DNA from: Argopecten irradians
Lineage: Eukaryota; Mollusca; Bivalvia; Pectinida; Pectinidae
DNA: 64,000 bases
Assembly (NCBI RefSeq): GCF_041381155.1
Contig: NC_091142.1
Location: forward strand, 35,389,604 to 35,453,603
Reading direction: 5' to 3'
Positions within the stretch are counted from its first letter, which is position 1. Every line of letters starts with the position of its first letter. The notes under the pieces are model-generated. The model saw only the letters and a program-made list of their open reading frames with translations, made no database searches and was not told the DNA's origin. The position numbers and the translations under genes are program-made. Shown here one piece after another: positions 49,501 through 60,760 of this stretch.

Positions 49501-52500
49501 TCTATCAGAAAATGTATATCAGTTACCATTTTACCTTATAATTTTCGAACAGTTAGGGTGTTATTGTAACTCTACTCTACCCCTGATGGTCTTCAGATGT
49601 CTTGAGGCTTGTCGAAGGTTTTACAACATTTTGTGATCCCGATGATAGAATATCCCTATCCTACATATCCAAATGTGAAAGAATATATTCTTCTCATACC
49701 TCGACATTTTATTGCAATTTTACTACTATCATTTTTCGCCATTTTGAAATAAATGCAAATCCCGTTTTGTAAATCAGACCTATTTTCTGTTAAAAATTTA
49801 TAAAATTGTATCAGGAAAATAGTAACTTTGTTGAGGATGTGATGTCATGAAGCTTTATTGCATGAGTAGCTATGAATTACAGCTTCGAGCGATATAAGTG
49901 TATTGTCCTGGACCAGCCAGTATTACACATGTAGGTATGAGAGAAATAAACATATCTTTCGGCAGTTCTTGCCTTGACTCTGTTTGTATGTTAGATATCA
50001 TTTAGAGTTAACGCTACTCTCGGAAATCACATTGTCGAAACGCCATTATGCTCCTCTTATATCATGTGCACAAGACAAGAGAAATCGGCGTTTTATGCCA
50101 ATCATAATACTTCACACAGATGCCGTTTTGAAACTTTTGAAACTTATCTAGGAAACCTCAACATGACGGTCTCTACTGGCGTAGTCTTGTCGAAAAAAAA
50201 TCTATAATTAAAAGTAGCGTGGTAGATAATGTGATTGATCTTTAACACGTTTTTCATTGCATATTCTAGAGAATGTCTTCTGCGACAGCTACCTTTCAGC
50301 CGTCATCTTGCATTTGGAAAAGACTGAAAGTGAAGTCCTCAATAGGCGGGATAATATATACAAACTTGATTCAATAGGCGGGGATAATATATACAAACTT
50401 GATTCTGATTATGTAATGACTTTTTAGTTCTGTATGTTTTTGTATGTGAATCTTATGATAGTAGGAATGGTATTATGATAATGATTACATTGAGCTAAAG
50501 TCATGTATGTGTTTCCATAGATCAAATAACTATGTGACTAAAAGATTAAATGTCACATATCAAAACGCACTTTACACACGTAGTTCAACACCGAACCTTG
50601 ATTAAAATGTGTCCTAATATTCCTAGTGCCACCCTCTTATATGAATACTACCTGCATTAGAGGCTGACAGTGTCTAGTGTCACCCCTGAGGATATCACAA
50701 TTAACCTCGGCTTCGCCTCGGGTGACAGTGATATTCCGAGGGGTAACACTAGACACTGCCACCCTCTACTGCATTTCATTTCATTTCAAAATATTTTATT
50801 AAATCGTTAGATTTAATAGGGATTGGGCAGCAGGCTATGCCTATATAAGCCCTCTCCCTGTGGATACATACATGTACATCTCAAAATCATATATATAATA
50901 TATGTAATTTTACAGACAATATTGAAATTAAATATATATTTAGGATACACTTGTAAGTAATACTATGATAACACTCCAATAATGAGCAGGTATAAAAAGC
51001 ATGTTAAGTATATATATATACATGTAAATATGCATACCAATGTTTTTGTTTATAGTTAAAATTTACTGCATGTAGTATTTATTTTATTATACCAAAATGC
51101 TAGAAACAAAACTAGTTTTCAAGTGTTTGCAAGCTATTGAATCATTTTAACTTATTTTAGCAATAGTCGAACACTCATGAACCGTCGACAGTAAAATAGC
51201 ATATCAGTTTCTACTCAGTAGCGCTTATTATCATTGCATTGTAAAAAAAGAATACTCTCAATAATTCGTGATAAGTTTCAATAATCTGAAATGCTATGCA
51301 GGCTGATGCCTGTTTGTCTAACGCAGTGATCCATTAGTTTGGTACTGGCGCCATTTGCTTTCGCTTTATTCGTGATATCTGGTCATGATGCTGGTACACT
51401 GTATATGCAAAGGTATCGACATGTTATTGCAGCCCGGTTACAATGAATGTCCGGAGTAATAGTGACATTGAGGGGTTGAGTTATAATCCAAAATCCTATT
51501 AAACTAAAATTGGGACCTTTTGATTAAGCGAATATTGACCAATTAATACCTTTATTAATGAAAGTATTATACAACAGGAAGCTATGCATGTTATCCATCG
51601 CTATAGGTATTTCTTCTATTATATATGTAAATAACTGTTCATAAGCGTTTTTAAAAATATGTACGATTTGTGTTAATTCTAAAAATGATTAAATGTTATT
51701 TTATAGATCCAGTCCAGTGCAAATATGCATTTTAACGATATGCTTTTAAAGATATGTTTCTATATACAATACCTGCATGTAATCATGTGGAAAGGGCATA
51801 TATAGACTTTGCCTGCTGCCCGATCCAAAATCGAATCTTTTGATTTAATAAAATATTTTGAAATGAAAATGAAATATGCAAAGGTAAACATATGGCACAC
51901 TTTGGGTAGCTAGCAGTTTGATAAAATTCTTCAGTTCAAGGTCTTCATTTAGCCGGATATTAACGGCACTATTTACATTGACACTTCACAGTATTTGTTG
52001 TTGCTACTGAACCCAACATATAATATTTTCTATTAAGTTTGGACCTGGCGTACTTATACTTTCATCAGAGTTCAAGAGGTCATGAAAACCTGGATTTACA
52101 TCAATATGATGATTCACCGAATAAAGTTAAACAAAAATGAATTGATCAATATAAAAATACATTCTAATTAAGATATTTGAAATGCACTGAAATAAAGTTG
52201 GGAGTAGCTAGCAAGTGAATGAACAATTCTTTGTTTAATATCTTCATTTACACGGTTAGAATAGCTTGCTTATCAGGTGCACAGCTTAATATGTTTTAAG
52301 AGAGAAATAGTACGGACAAGTAATACAATATTATACAGACTGCCATTGTCCCGTAAGCAGGTAGACATTGTACAATCAATAAATGGAGTGTCAAATGACC
52401 TCCTTTTCGACATAGATAACGACGCGCCTCACACAACCAAGTTATGTAATGATATGGTTTTTAAATAGCGATACAGGTGCGTGTGAAATAATGTCTTGTC

Positions 52501-52726
52501 TAATAGCTCTAGATAAAGTTTAAATATATATATATATTTTTTTTTTTTAATTTAGGAAGACTTCCACTGTTTTTGATGCCTGTAATTGACAAACATTGTA
52601 TACTCTTCTTTTATCAATAATGATATATCTCAATATAAAATGATTACATACCTGCGGATGATCCAAACCATCGCAATGTATAGAGGTGAAAACACACAAA
52701 AACACTACCCATCGAGTCAGATTCAT
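37589..52726 (-). CDS. Astacin copy B: secreted pseudo-astacin with C-terminal MAM-like domain, 8 exons
   Basis: Exons in coding order: 52726-52652, 48320-48245, 47675-47525, 47046-46865, 39253-39032, 38715-38578, 38348-38119, 37678-37589 (stop). They sum to 1164 nt, 387 residues, with all phases joining. Signal peptide MNLTRWVVFLCVFTSIHCDG, then the astacin domain from VRNVINDKYKLW. The first five internal exon sizes equal those of copy A (76, 151, 182, 222 nt). The active site is lost in the same way: Ser131, Leu132, Val135, with His141 kept. The Met-turn has Thr187, and Phe189 replaces the Tyr ligand. The C-terminal part (YPQWRVTSESLPDYMT, NFCISVDICISS, VLALDNIIIR) looks like a divergent MAM or jelly-roll module, unlike the classical MAM of copy A. 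Intron 4 is filled by the 47-bp array. Donors after exon 4 (GTAATT) and exon 6 (GC) are atypical. Confidence 0.85.
37812..37970. repeat. Inverted-repeat element (hairpin MITE-like), about 160 bp
   Basis: Two arms of about 50 nt are complementary: left CTTGACCTAAAATTAATCTT... and right (reverse complement) CTTGACATAAAATTGATCTG.... The loop is about 55 nt. It lies in copy B intron 7. More motifs of the type CCTGAAATTGACCTGAATTT follow to 38065. Confidence 0.7.
38578..38715 (-). CDS. Copy B exon 6: start of the MAM-like module (GC donor)
   Basis: 138-nt exon with YTMFGGKFVNLFQQLS, YYYPQWRVTSESLPDYMTTG and CSKNDDT. The copy C exon at 56789-56652 has the same length and shares YPQW.V.SE..LPDYMT..C. 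The donor is GCAAGT, a GC-AG intron, whereas copy C has GTAGGT. Confidence 0.85.
39032..39253 (-). CDS. Copy B exon 5: Met-turn exon
   Basis: Reads ARPLFNKIPTDDTDLLGLPY, then DFDSITHFGPYDFAKS, PTITAIKYNVSFGGG and FYDVLKVQMLYQCHLG. 222 nt, identical in size to its copy A counterpart. The canonical SxMHY is SITHF here, so both the structural Met and the zinc-binding Tyr are replaced. Confidence 0.9.
39468..46907 (-). repeat. 47-bp satellite array made of an exon end plus 5' splice donor, about 158 copies
   Basis: On the minus strand each unit is GTAAGTAC (8 nt of intron) plus 39 nt encoding QYIQVHTDNVQD and G, the 3' end of the astacin active-site exon. The real exon 4 of copy B ends at 46865 at the upstream edge of the array. 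Units are mostly 85-100 percent alike, with interspersed variants (CATAGG-type donors, ACATTG, CGACCTG) and higher-order periods of 5 and 19 units. The array occupies nearly the whole 7.6-kb intron 4. Plus-strand open frames of up to about 900 codons here are artefacts, because 47-bp units lacking plus-strand stops stay open in all frames. Confidence 0.95.
46865..47046 (-). CDS. Copy B exon 4: altered astacin active-site exon, parent of the array
   Basis: ICKTSRVGMVGGRQKLYL, DECMNKREIMSLLLVTLG and LYHEHQRPDRDQYIHVHT, then NNIQD. Same 182-nt size as copy A and the same loss of His, Glu and His. The donor is GTAATT, weaker than the GTAAGT of the array units that follow it. Confidence 0.9.
47525..48320 (-). 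CDS. Copy B exons 2-3: N-terminal half of the astacin domain
   Basis: Exon 48320-48245 has VRNVINDKYKLWEHETVVYQ and ISTLI. Exon 47675-47525 has SQHAVIEQAMKEIQNDVKTG and CVCFEKKEGDFRDRSD. Nearly identical to copy A exons 2-3. Copy B gains an extra Cys (CVCF where A has CVSF). Confidence 0.88.
48511..48876 (-). repeat. Dispersed element with a long palindrome (inverted copy of 450-706)
   Basis: The element contains a palindrome at 48716-48860: two arms of about 70 nt around AACCGC-TTC-GCGGTT, nearly perfect. The rest matches 450-706 in reverse complement. Located in copy B intron 1. Confidence 0.75.
48716..48860. repeat. Long palindrome, arms about 70 nt, loop 3 nt
   Basis: Arms share GAATAGATTTTTTATGTTAT and GGAGATATAACACAAAAATC and TGAGTGTACTCT. 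Mismatches are confined to a few bases near TCATCAT/AAAT. It can form a cruciform or hairpin. Confidence 0.85.
48877..50660 (-). other. Copy B intron 1, proximal part
   Basis: AT-rich intron. The section 50000-50610 is homologous to copy A intron 1 (33110-33150 plus 34480-35130) without the 37-bp array. A 34-bp tandem duplication (CAATAGGCGGGATAATATAT...) lies at about 50340-50406, and a short GATA run at 49067-49082. Confidence 0.6.
50665..50755. repeat. Hairpin element with CTCGG core
   Basis: Arms AGTGTCTAGTGTCACCCCT and, in reverse complement, AGTGTCTAGTGTTACCCCT, with inner ATATCAC, enclosing CTCGGCTTCGCCTCGGGTGA. Probably a small foldback element in copy B intron 1. Copy A lacks it. 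Confidence 0.7.
50771..50861 (+). repeat. SINE-like dispersed repeat, copy 2
   Basis: ATTTCATTTCAAAATATTTT tail, then GGGATTGGGCAGCAGGCTAT and ATAAGCCCTCTCCCTG. Same family as 30253-30341. Confidence 0.6.
51789..51874 (-). repeat. SINE-like dispersed repeat, copy 3
   Basis: GGGCATATATAGACTTTGCC, TGCTGCCCGATCC and an ATATTTTGAAATGAAAATGA tail. More diverged than copies 1 and 2. Confidence 0.55.
52652..52726 (-). CDS. Copy B exon 1: signal peptide
   Basis: MNLTRWVVFLCVFTSI then HCDGLDHPQ, 25 codons, phase 0, donor GTATGT. Equivalent in size and phase to copy A exon 1 but with different sequence, as is usual for signal exons. Confidence 0.75.
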
Positions 52727-53787
52727 TATTGCAGCGTCGATCCTTGCAAGTACGACGAATTAATATGTAAAGGTATCTACCGCATGTTTATATTATATAG
52801 TATCGCGAAGTAAATATAAACAAATGTCATTACTTCCTTCTGAGCATTTATCTTAATCATTTCTGGCGTTATCAGTAAAGAAGTAGTTGTCATGTCAGGG
52901 CAACTATATCTAACCAATACAACACTGTTATGGGCCCATGGGGTACACTCTCGTCAACCGTTTGGTGGGAAGATTTCAAAACAATATTTTCTAAGATATG
53001 ATGTATTTATCAAAGCTAGCACAGTGAGCCTTTCTATTCTGTATGTCACAAGAAGTAAGCCCATCTTATAAATATGTTCTAATTAGAGGATAAGTAATGT
53101 TGTATACAACCGTAATTATATTATCAAGTTTACTATTTCCATTCATCTTGTTCCATTGATCTTTAAGGGGGGGGGGGGAGGGCTTATGTAATGTGGTTAT
53201 AAAGGTTTTATCACTTTTACTTTAAACCTGAACTAAAACATCTTTATCATATTTAAGCCGACTTCTTCTGATTTGTCAATTCTTCGTCATCCTCTCATAC
53301 CCGTATGAAAGAAAAGATCCGAGAACGCTGGAGAAACCAGAAACCCGACGATATTGATGTTGCATATAATATAATCCTAGGATATAAATGGAATCGTACG
53401 TTTACGATGTCGTGCAGTGTGCTTATAAGCATTGATTTCACTATGTAAAAAAAAAGTCGTATGACAAAAATTTGATTGAAAACTTTTGTGAAAATCGGAC
53501 GCGGATTCAAACAGATTGCAATAAAACGTTTTTCATACTCCGAAGACATTAAAAATAGTGACACAGTATATTAAGAAAAAATACATGATGTTTACACTTA
53601 TAACACATGAAGGTGTTTTGAATTAAATAAATTTAATTTTGTAAATAGATATACAAATGGTATTGAATTCAAACTAAACATTGATAACTCATTATCTTCT
53701 GTATTGAAGCACTTCTTATTAGTAAACTACGGGTATATTGTATAGTTAAACTTAAAGTTCCAGTGGTATCTTAAAACACGTATACAT
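52727..53787. other. Intergenic region between copies B and C
   Basis: About 1.1 kb holding a 12-base G run (53167-53178) and a dispersed repeat segment (about 53255-53575, shared in part with 14340-14410). No clear promoter element of copy B was found; TATA-like AT-rich stretches are common here. Confidence 0.5.
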
Positions 53788-54169
53788 CTAACAGTCGCCA
53801 CTACAGCGGACGATCAGGTTATCCAGAGCTAGTACATCATCTCCCCAAAGGATGTGGGCTTTTATCACAACCTACAAGTATGAAGATATATCATAAATCA
53901 TTAAAATACATCAATACATCTTTTCAGAATATTTGCATTGATATAATCAAGAGATAAAAAAACAAATAATCTCAATTAATAGCCTACTATTACATCAATC
54001 GAAGTTAACAAACATAAGAAAGCCTGATAAAACCCAGAATTTTAAACTTGAAACGTAGTATAAAATAAACTTGATTCAATAGAATAAATTACATAAGTAG
54101 GTCACCCACATTCGACATATGTAAACGTTATTCATCTTGATAGATCTAGGCCTGTTCATAACAACCCTA

Positions 54170-54580
54170 GCATATAACCTAAAACCCGTAACTCTAAAAC
54201 CTATAAACTTTAACCCTATAACATTTCACCCTATAAACTATAACCTATTACTCTATAACATATAGCCCTTTAACATGTAACCCTATAACCTATAACGCTA
54301 TAGCGTATAACATATAACCCTATCACCTATAACCTATTACTCTATAACATATAGCCATTTAGCATGTAACCTTTGATAATGTATAACCCTATAACATATA
54401 ACCCTATAACCTATAGTGCTATAGCATTTAACCTATATTTAAACCCTATCACCTATAACATATAACGTATAATCCTAAAACATATAACCCTATAACCTAT
54501 AACATACATCATATAGTCCTGTAACATGTAACCCTATAACCTGTAACCCTATAACCTATAACCCTATAACCTATAACAAA
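54170..54580. repeat. Degenerate AACCCTATAACCTATA minisatellite
   Basis: Roughly 400 bp of short units (about 12-16 bp) of ACCCTATA and ACCTATA, directly next to the donor of copy C exon 54586. Telomere-like only in its CCCTA content; the period is irregular. Confidence 0.75.
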
Positions 54581-54890
54581 CCTACATTCCATTCGTCCTC
54601 TGATGTGTGATGTACAGTTAGTGTCTCCCATGCCCCACTAGGTTTTGTGTAGTTGAGTTTGTGAGAGTCCGGCCCTTCCATCAGTTGGATGTACGACTTT
54701 ATATCAGAGGCGGATGACGAGATACAGATGTCTACAGATACACTGAAGTTTCCAGCAGGTAAGGGGAGCTTACTCGTCCAGGTGGCGCCATGCAGTACAG
54801 TCAGGGTGTACACATCTACATGTATAGGAAGATTAAACAACTAATACAACACATGATATTAGATATTTATATAGATATATTTAAAGGGAC

Positions 54891-55440
54891 AATTCAGTCT
54901 AACAGTACATTAGAAATTGCAGGAAACAAACCAGTTCTATTAGAAATTAGATTAGTTGGTTTTACTTTGATATGCCAGAAAAGCCCACTGAAGTAAAATG
55001 TAAGTGAAATTTTTAAACTCGCTTACTGTCTGCCATTAGACATTGTGGTCGGATGTCTTGAATGCCGAACCCTGGCCCTTGTCAGTGTTGTAAGAAAGTT
55101 TTGTCTAGAACTACTCAAATCGCTCTTACAGTTGTGTTAAACATTATTAGATACATGTTCTTGTCTGAAAATAATTTCATCAACTCCTCAGTGATTATGT
55201 ATAGCATTTGTGCGTGACTTTGGTTCGGTAATGGGCAAAGCATACATGTTGTACCTTCTTAATCGAACGAATCAACTATTTGGAATTTCAATGGTATCAA
55301 TTAAAATACTTAACAATGTCATGAAATTTGTCGATATATTTTTGTTATATGTTTTATAAGGGATATAGAACGATGAATCTATGTCGTATGTTCCTTCGTC
55401 ATTATATAACAGGATTAGCCTCACTGAATTGTCCCTTTAA
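54891..55440. mobile_element. Nonautonomous DNA transposon with TTAA flanks, 550 bp
   Basis: Inverted ends AGGGACAATTCAGTC (left) and AGGGACAATTCAGTG (right, reverse complement), each bordered by TTAA. The TTAA/TA ambiguity is the same as for 32284-32600, but the end sequence is a different family. No transposase. Located in a copy C intron. Confidence 0.75.
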
Positions 55441-56651
55441 TTCTCTGATTTTAACTACTGGGTACAATTATATGTGTGGTATTGTTGTTGTCTCCCAGGC
55501 GGATCTGCATTGTAATGTTGTCATATGTAGTTTGATAATGAAAATCTTCATTTGGTTTTATTGTAAAGTTGCCTTAACTAAATTTTGTAGGCTTTTTCAT
55601 ATCACATTTACCCAGTCATGTGTTTCACAACACTGTGACATTGCAAAGAATATATATGCACACAACACAGTATTGCCAACTCACCCGATTTCTCCGGGTT
55701 GACCCGTTTTTTAGACATTTTAGAATGCATAACCCGATTGACCCGACGGGTCATCAAATAACACGGTTTTCAGCACTTTGACCTAAGTGTCAAAAAAACT
55801 CACAAAAATTACGCCAGATCAAGCCATTAGCGCAATTTTACTCAGGGCTTAAGACTCATATCAGCTCCTTGTATAACGCAGGTAGCTATGTTTGTGTTTA
55901 CACAAACTTAAATAAAGGTGTGAAATTGTAGCAATTACTCTATTCAGTCATGCATCACGATGTCCATGATCGTTTTTAGCCAGAGCCTGTTAGCAAAATT
56001 AGACATGGCCAATTAATACTGTTCAAAATCAGAAAAAATATTTTCAAAATTCTACAAAAGCACAAACACTTGTGATCTCAGACAAAGATTTACTCACATG
56101 AATAAAACATAGTCAACGTGAATGCTATCCTGTTGCAGGAGGCAGGCAAGCCAATCATAATGGCCGCCATTTTGTTTAGTCAAAGATAATAATGAAACCG
56201 GACACGTGTAGAACAAAAAATCCGGATTTTATTTTTTTTTTTTTTTAATTTACGATATTTTTATTAATTATCAGATATTAATTATATTATTACAAAAAAC
56301 ATCATAATATTATTGAATAACAATATGAAAATAATAAATTCATGCATATTTAAGGCTTTTAAAAAGTGTTAAAAATTACACTAAAATGTTGTTTCGCACA
56401 TGACCCTTTTTTGTACCCTTTCACCCGTTTTTTCAAGGGTGATCACCCGATTGGACCTCATCAGAGGTTGAACAACGTTGTCAACAGGTATCTGCATTAT
56501 CGATGATCTCTGTATACAAGTACTGACAATACCAATAAGACCACGCATTGTCTAAATTAACCAGTGTCAACAAATGTACATTAAACCTGTGTATTTAGAC
56601 CATAAGATAAACATTGACAGGTGGGTGAACTTTATATACAGGTGTACCTAC
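55441..56651 (-). other. Copy C intron between 54815 and 56652, remaining part
   Basis: AT-rich. It contains CCCGATT/ACCCGTTT-rich stretches (55680-55770 and 56410-56455) that may mark an unclassified element, and a T run near 56228-56245. No exon is recognised. Confidence 0.45.
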
Positions 56652-57499
56652 CATGACTCTTAGGTTTATTACATTTACTTGTCATGTAATCTGGAAGACC
56701 AGTCTCAGACGAGACATGCCACTGGGGATAGAAGGCTTCTTTGGGTTCCTGTCTGAAGTATGCTGTACTGTTGTTTAACATTGGATAACCTGAAACAAAT
56801 GACACAATGGCAGTTTTATTTCAGGTCAAATACTTATTGAAAAACAATTTCCGTACACTTAAACTGGGTACGTATAGATTGACAACCGACATCATTCTCG
56901 TGTATTGTTTTAATGTAATCGTGGATGACGATGGAGAGTTTTAAATAGTGTTAGGACAGTAGTTCAATATGTCCGTCTAACTTCTGATGTTAGCTTTTAA
57001 ACATTATTCTTTATGATAAATAAAGTTTACACTTTGATTTTAAACATATTTTTATTGTCGTAAATTATTGACAACAGGGATTGTACACAAGTTTCGCCAA
57101 CTTAGTAACGTCCTCTCCCGAACACATAATATGAATATATACATAATGGACAGCAATGAAGACAATACATATACATAATATGAATCAAAATTTTCTATTT
57201 TAAGAATGAAGGAGAAAAGGGAAATATAGAGGAGTATAGGAGAGGAGAATAGTTATTTATTAAGTTATAATTATTTGTAAAAGTGATACTTGTATACATA
57301 GTTATCTGACTGGCTGGGAAACACCGATCGGTTACTTCCTTAAAAACGTTGTCCATTATACACATTCCATAGAAAACATTGCACTGAAGATCCACTCGAA
57401 GCCATTCCTTTCCTTGAAAATCTTTCAACTACACCAGCCAGCAGATACAACTAATTTATACTGTTGACATATGTATAACATGTAATCTATTAATCAACT

Positions 57500-60400
57500 A
57501 AGATACGGGGTAGATATAGGAAATGGGGTAGGATGCTCAAAATGTCAAAACCTGCCAGTACTATCAATACGAATTTGGACTGCCTTTGCAATATTAAGGT
57601 TAGCATCATTTTCTAAATCTGCATTTCCTCTTAGTAATGTATCTAATGGGATGTCACCGGGGTACCAATGAAGATCGTTTAATAATATCTGTCGTATAAT
57701 GTGATATTTTGGGCATGTAAAGAAAAAGTGATAAGAGTCTTCGCACGTGAATCCACACTCACATCGTGCTGAAAGCAAAAGATTGGATCTGAAAAGATCG
57801 TAATTTAAAGTACTTGCTCTATTTCTGAATCTACAGTGGAGAATATTAAGCCGTGTAGTACCAAACTTTAGAAAACACAAATCGGTTTCAGGAAGGAAAG
57901 ATTTACTTAAATTTGATTTGAAGGTATTTAAAGTTGGAGAATTTCTAATAGATATATCTAAATTATTCCAAAGAGAAGAAGTTGAAGGAAAGAAGGAGTT
58001 TAATGTGCGTTGGAGTCTATAACGATGTTGCCTCACGTCCTGGGAATTTCTTTTTTGTAATATATTACATAAATATGAGGGAGCTATGCTGTGTTTAATA
58101 TTATAAAACAGGGTTAATTTTCTTATCTCTCTCCGTTTAGATAATGGAAGCCATCCAATTTCTTTATGAATAAAAATAAAATACGGGCAGCATCAAGTTG
58201 TAAATTTTCAAGATTATTAGAATTTGTGACACCACAATTATCCCTAACTTCACATGCATACTCTAAAATAGGTCTTATATATGTTAGATACATTTTTTCT
58301 AAAAATTTTCTGCTTAGTAGAAATTTCAATTTACGAAGTGTTGCGATATATTTCGAAACCTTCTTAATAATTTCATCTATGTGTTCAGACCATTTAGCAT
58401 CGCTACTTAAAATTACTCCTAAGTGTTTGTGTTTGTGTGTGATTTCTATTACTGTATTGTTGAATGTAAAAAGTGGCTGGTAAGGGAGATTTGAAAGAGA
58501 TACTAACATAATTTCTGTCTTTTTGGAGTTGAAGGACATAAGCCAGTCATTTGACCATTTTTCTAATGTTTTAAAATCAGTATTTACAACACGTGTAATA
58601 TCTTCTAAATGTTTTGAAGAATATGATAACGAGGTGTCGTCTGCAAAGAGACGACATAGTGAAATTAATAAGAAAAAATAGAGGAACTAGGACAGAACCC
58701 TGTGGTACACCAACATTTGTATTTTTCAAAGAAGAATTTGATGTATTTATAAAAACAGACTGTTTTCTACACGACAAATAATTAGCTATCCAGGTAAGTA
58801 AGTTCCCATTTACTCCATATTGTTGAAGTTTGTATAAGAGGCCTTTATGCCAAACTCTATCAAAGGCTTTGGAAAAATCGCAAAAAACAAAAGCTATGTG
58901 TTCATGATTTTCTAAAGACAGCAACATGGAAGGATATAATTCTATTAGCTGATGTGTTTTGGTAGAAATCCTGATTGTAACTTGTAAATAACATTATTTT
59001 GGTTGAAAAAAATTGTAAATATGTTTGTATACTAAACGCTCAAAGATTTTTCCAATACACAACTTAGTAATGAAATTGGTCTGTAATTAGATACAATGTG
59101 TTTATCACCACCCTTGAATATAGGTATAACATTTGCTATTTTCCAACTTTCGGGATAGAAACAGGTTTGAAGGGACGCATTAAATAGGATAGATAAAGGT
59201 TGGGCAAACTCGTTCATAATCAATTTCAACATTCTATGACTTATTCCGTCAGAACCGGTTGCTTTATTTATACTTAAAATGCTTAAAATATCTTTCACTT
59301 CATCGGGTGTTATAACTATATCAGTGAGTGTGGAGGCAGTTTGTGTATTAAATGTAGGTAGGTGTTTGCCTTGGTCATCTATTGTCGATATGGATGTAAA
59401 GTAATCGTTTAAAAGGTTGCATTTTTGTGAGTCGTCAGAAGTAAAATTCGATTAATGTTCACAATATAGGGGAGATATATCGATGTTTTTTCCCCTTTAA
59501 GTAAGAGTTTAAGTAATTTCCAGTATGTTTTGGGGTCAGAATTGGATCTGTCAATAAGGTTATCTACGTTTTCGAAAAATATTTCCTTGACACGTTTGAT
59601 CATATTATTAACTTTGTTTCGTGCTTTCTTGTATTTCGATATGTTGAGATTAGTTTTGTGTTTTATCATTGTATGTTTTAATCTGTTTCGTATACGTATT
59701 TGTTTTCTAATGTTGTTGTTAAACCATGGTCTGTCGTGTTTGCGTATTTGCACTAATTTAGAAGGTATACACATATCCATAGCCATCCTAATGCTATCAG
59801 TTAAGAAGTTACACATGTCATTTACATCACTACACGAGTCAAACTGTTCTTGCCATGGAACATTATTAATGGTTGTTTTTTGTTGATCGATGTATCTGCT
59901 TGATCATAAATCCATACTTTACGTTTAACTGATTTTTCAAGATCTCTTTGCACATCAATTATTGCAAAAACTGCTTTATGGTCACTTATTGAGTTGTCAA
60001 CTTCAATTACGTCAGAGAGGATTGTAGTGATAGTATCACTCACTATAATAGGATCAATCAAACAAGATGAGTTTGCAACCGTTCTGGTTGGTTCCAGTAT
60101 AATATTGGTAAGATTAAAAGATGTAAGTATGTTATATAGTTCCCCTCGGTTTAGGTTTAAAAAATCTACATTGAAGTCACCCAATAATATTACATTGTTA
60201 GTAATGTCAAATGCATTATCTAGTGAGTGTTTCAGGCGTTGCCAGGTACCATTTAAATTTATTATATTAGGGGATTTGTACAGATTTGCAACAATATATA
60301 TTGTGTTGTTTGAATGTACTTGTGCCCAGATAATTTCGTCGTTTGCAAGTGCCCAGATAATTTCGTCGTTTGCAAATTCGAGGTCATATCTTCGCTTAGC

Positions 60401-60760
60401 TATAATAGAGTTTGAAAAATACATAATAACGCCACCTCCAAACATATTTCTATCTTTGCGAAAAGGCTCGTCACTAAAACCATATATATGAATATCTTCG
60501 TTTGGTATTGAACAATCTAAATGACTTTCTGTAATGCAGAGGATATCAACATCGTTAGATATTGATTCATCATAATTTATTTTATTGCGTAGACTTCTAA
60601 CGTTTAATTGCATTAAGTTTAGAGAGTGAAAAGTAGATGTATTTATGTTATCTGCACCAGGGTTTGGATGGATGTCTCCGGACATAAGTAAACGGAGCAG
60701 AATAGGGACAGTGATATTAGTGTTTTATGGTCGCTTGAAGGATCGACAGTATACAAACAA
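57500..60760 (-). mobile_element. LINE (non-LTR retrotransposon), CR1/L2/Jockey-like, 5'-truncated or lacking a clear ORF1
   Basis: ORF2 parts in coding order. Endonuclease at 60685-59822: SGDIHPNPGA, MQLNVRSLRNKI, ITESHLD, GGGVIMYF, LLGDFNVDF, SDHKAV. Linker at 59816-59409: PWFNNNIRKQIRIRNRLK. RT at 59298-58123: NKATGSDGISHRMLK, VIPIFKGGDKH, NYRPISLLS, FCDFSKAFDRVWHKGLLYKL, GVPQGSVLVPL, FADD at about 58636-58647. C-terminal Cys/His motif at 58036-57545: CECGFTCEDSYHFFFTCPKY. The frame changes several times, including just after GVPQGS so that FADD is in another frame, and a stop-rich gap lies around 59300-59400. The copy is therefore dead. The endonuclease carries a 27-nt in-frame tandem duplication (ANDEIIWA twice). 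It lies in a copy C intron in the gene's orientation. Confidence 0.88.

Noticed and set aside
54170-54580. Interstitial telomere
   Set aside because: The CCCTATAACC units are irregular and do not match TTAGGG repeats; it is better called a degenerate minisatellite.
55328-55702. A 124-codon plus-strand open frame
   Set aside because: It crosses the end of a TTAA-flanked MITE, has no recognisable domain and lies antisense in a copy C intron.
55680-56500. Transposon bounded by CCAACTCACCCG and GTTGTCAAC motifs
   Set aside because: The proposed ends do not pair well as inverted repeats and no target duplication was found.
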